From assembly GCF_003149185.1 (NCBI RefSeq), contig NZ_QGDO01000005.1:310001-374000 (forward strand): DNA of 64,000 nt, given 5' to 3'. Under the pieces are notes generated by a model. That model was not told the origin of the DNA. It did not search any database and was given only the letters and a program-made list of their open reading frames with translations. A program made the translations under genes and the position numbers. The DNA is from Sediminitomix flava. GTDB taxonomy: Bacteria > Bacteroidota > Bacteroidia > Cytophagales > Flammeovirgaceae. Every line of letters starts with the position of its first letter. The first letter of the stretch is position 1. Positions 63,978 through 64,000 of the stretch are shown one piece after another.

Positions 63978-64000
63978 TATTGATTAAAACTTAAATCATT

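Noticed and set aside
1-64000. tRNA, rRNA, CRISPR array, insertion sequences, prophage or toxin-antitoxin loci
   Set aside because: Looked for on reading; no cloverleaf, spaced direct repeats, transposase or integrase motifs seen.

Overview
The window is low-GC bacterial chromosome from a member of the Bacteroidota, most likely a marine-type Cytophagales (Flammeovirgaceae-like) bacterium. The evidence is a SusC/SusD pair, a secreted subtilase with a type IX secretion (T9SS) C-terminal sorting domain, an S46 dipeptidyl-peptidase, many secreted lipoproteins with PKD, FAS1, META or DUF4197 domains, an absence of Shine-Dalgarno sequences, and repeated matches to the Bacteroidota -7 promoter element TAnnTTTG in front of genes. 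The genus-level assignment is inference. I see no rRNA, tRNA, CRISPR array, insertion sequence, prophage or integrase; it reads as ordinary chromosome with small accessory cassettes.

Layout. 1-6.3 kb: the end of an unrecognised gene, then a minus-strand run of exported proteins (an 871-aa leucine-rich-repeat protein made of three similar modules, and three small proteins that look NTF2-like). 6.5-9.5 kb: rarA, convergent with a three-gene minus-strand operon (CIA30 protein, atypical SDR, unknown). 9.6-11.4 kb: a tightly coupled DUF350 membrane protein and membrane-anchored transglutaminase-like protein. 11.5-14.0 kb: a small regulon consisting of a membrane protein, a winged-helix regulator, an untracked 52-aa membrane ORF and creD. 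Two near-identical palindromes (ACTTTG-N5-CAAAGT) sit at the two translation starts. 14.1-16.8 kb: exported and stress-type small proteins (CAP domain, GlsB/YeaQ, META). 17.3-24.0 kb: SusC/SusD and a convergent four-domain fasciclin lipoprotein.

24.4-33.7 kb: hemN, a LacI-type regulator, a flavin amine oxidase, two duplicated PKD lipoproteins, lysS, a divergent DeoC-family protein lacking its catalytic lysine, and nth. 34.1-41.9 kb: a barrel/lipoprotein pair, a DPP11-like peptidase, DUF4197, prmC and pyrE. 42.0-53.1 kb: recQ, a PAS-only protein, a SpoU-type RNA methyltransferase, a CobW/G3E GTPase with an unknown partner, a PcrA/UvrD helicase, a YqgE/AlgH protein and a DUF349 protein. 53.3-63.9 kb: the T9SS subtilase, mgsA, a MATE transporter and a DNA polymerase III alpha subunit with its own N-terminal proofreading exonuclease.

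DNA repair and replication functions (rarA, nth, recQ, pcrA, dnaE) are scattered through the window rather than grouped in operons. Convergent genes are usually separated by strong bidirectional hairpin terminators. The most novel-looking items are the DUF350-transglutaminase pair, the creD regulon with its hidden small protein and operators, the lysine-less DeoC homologue, and the modular LRR protein with its neighbours.
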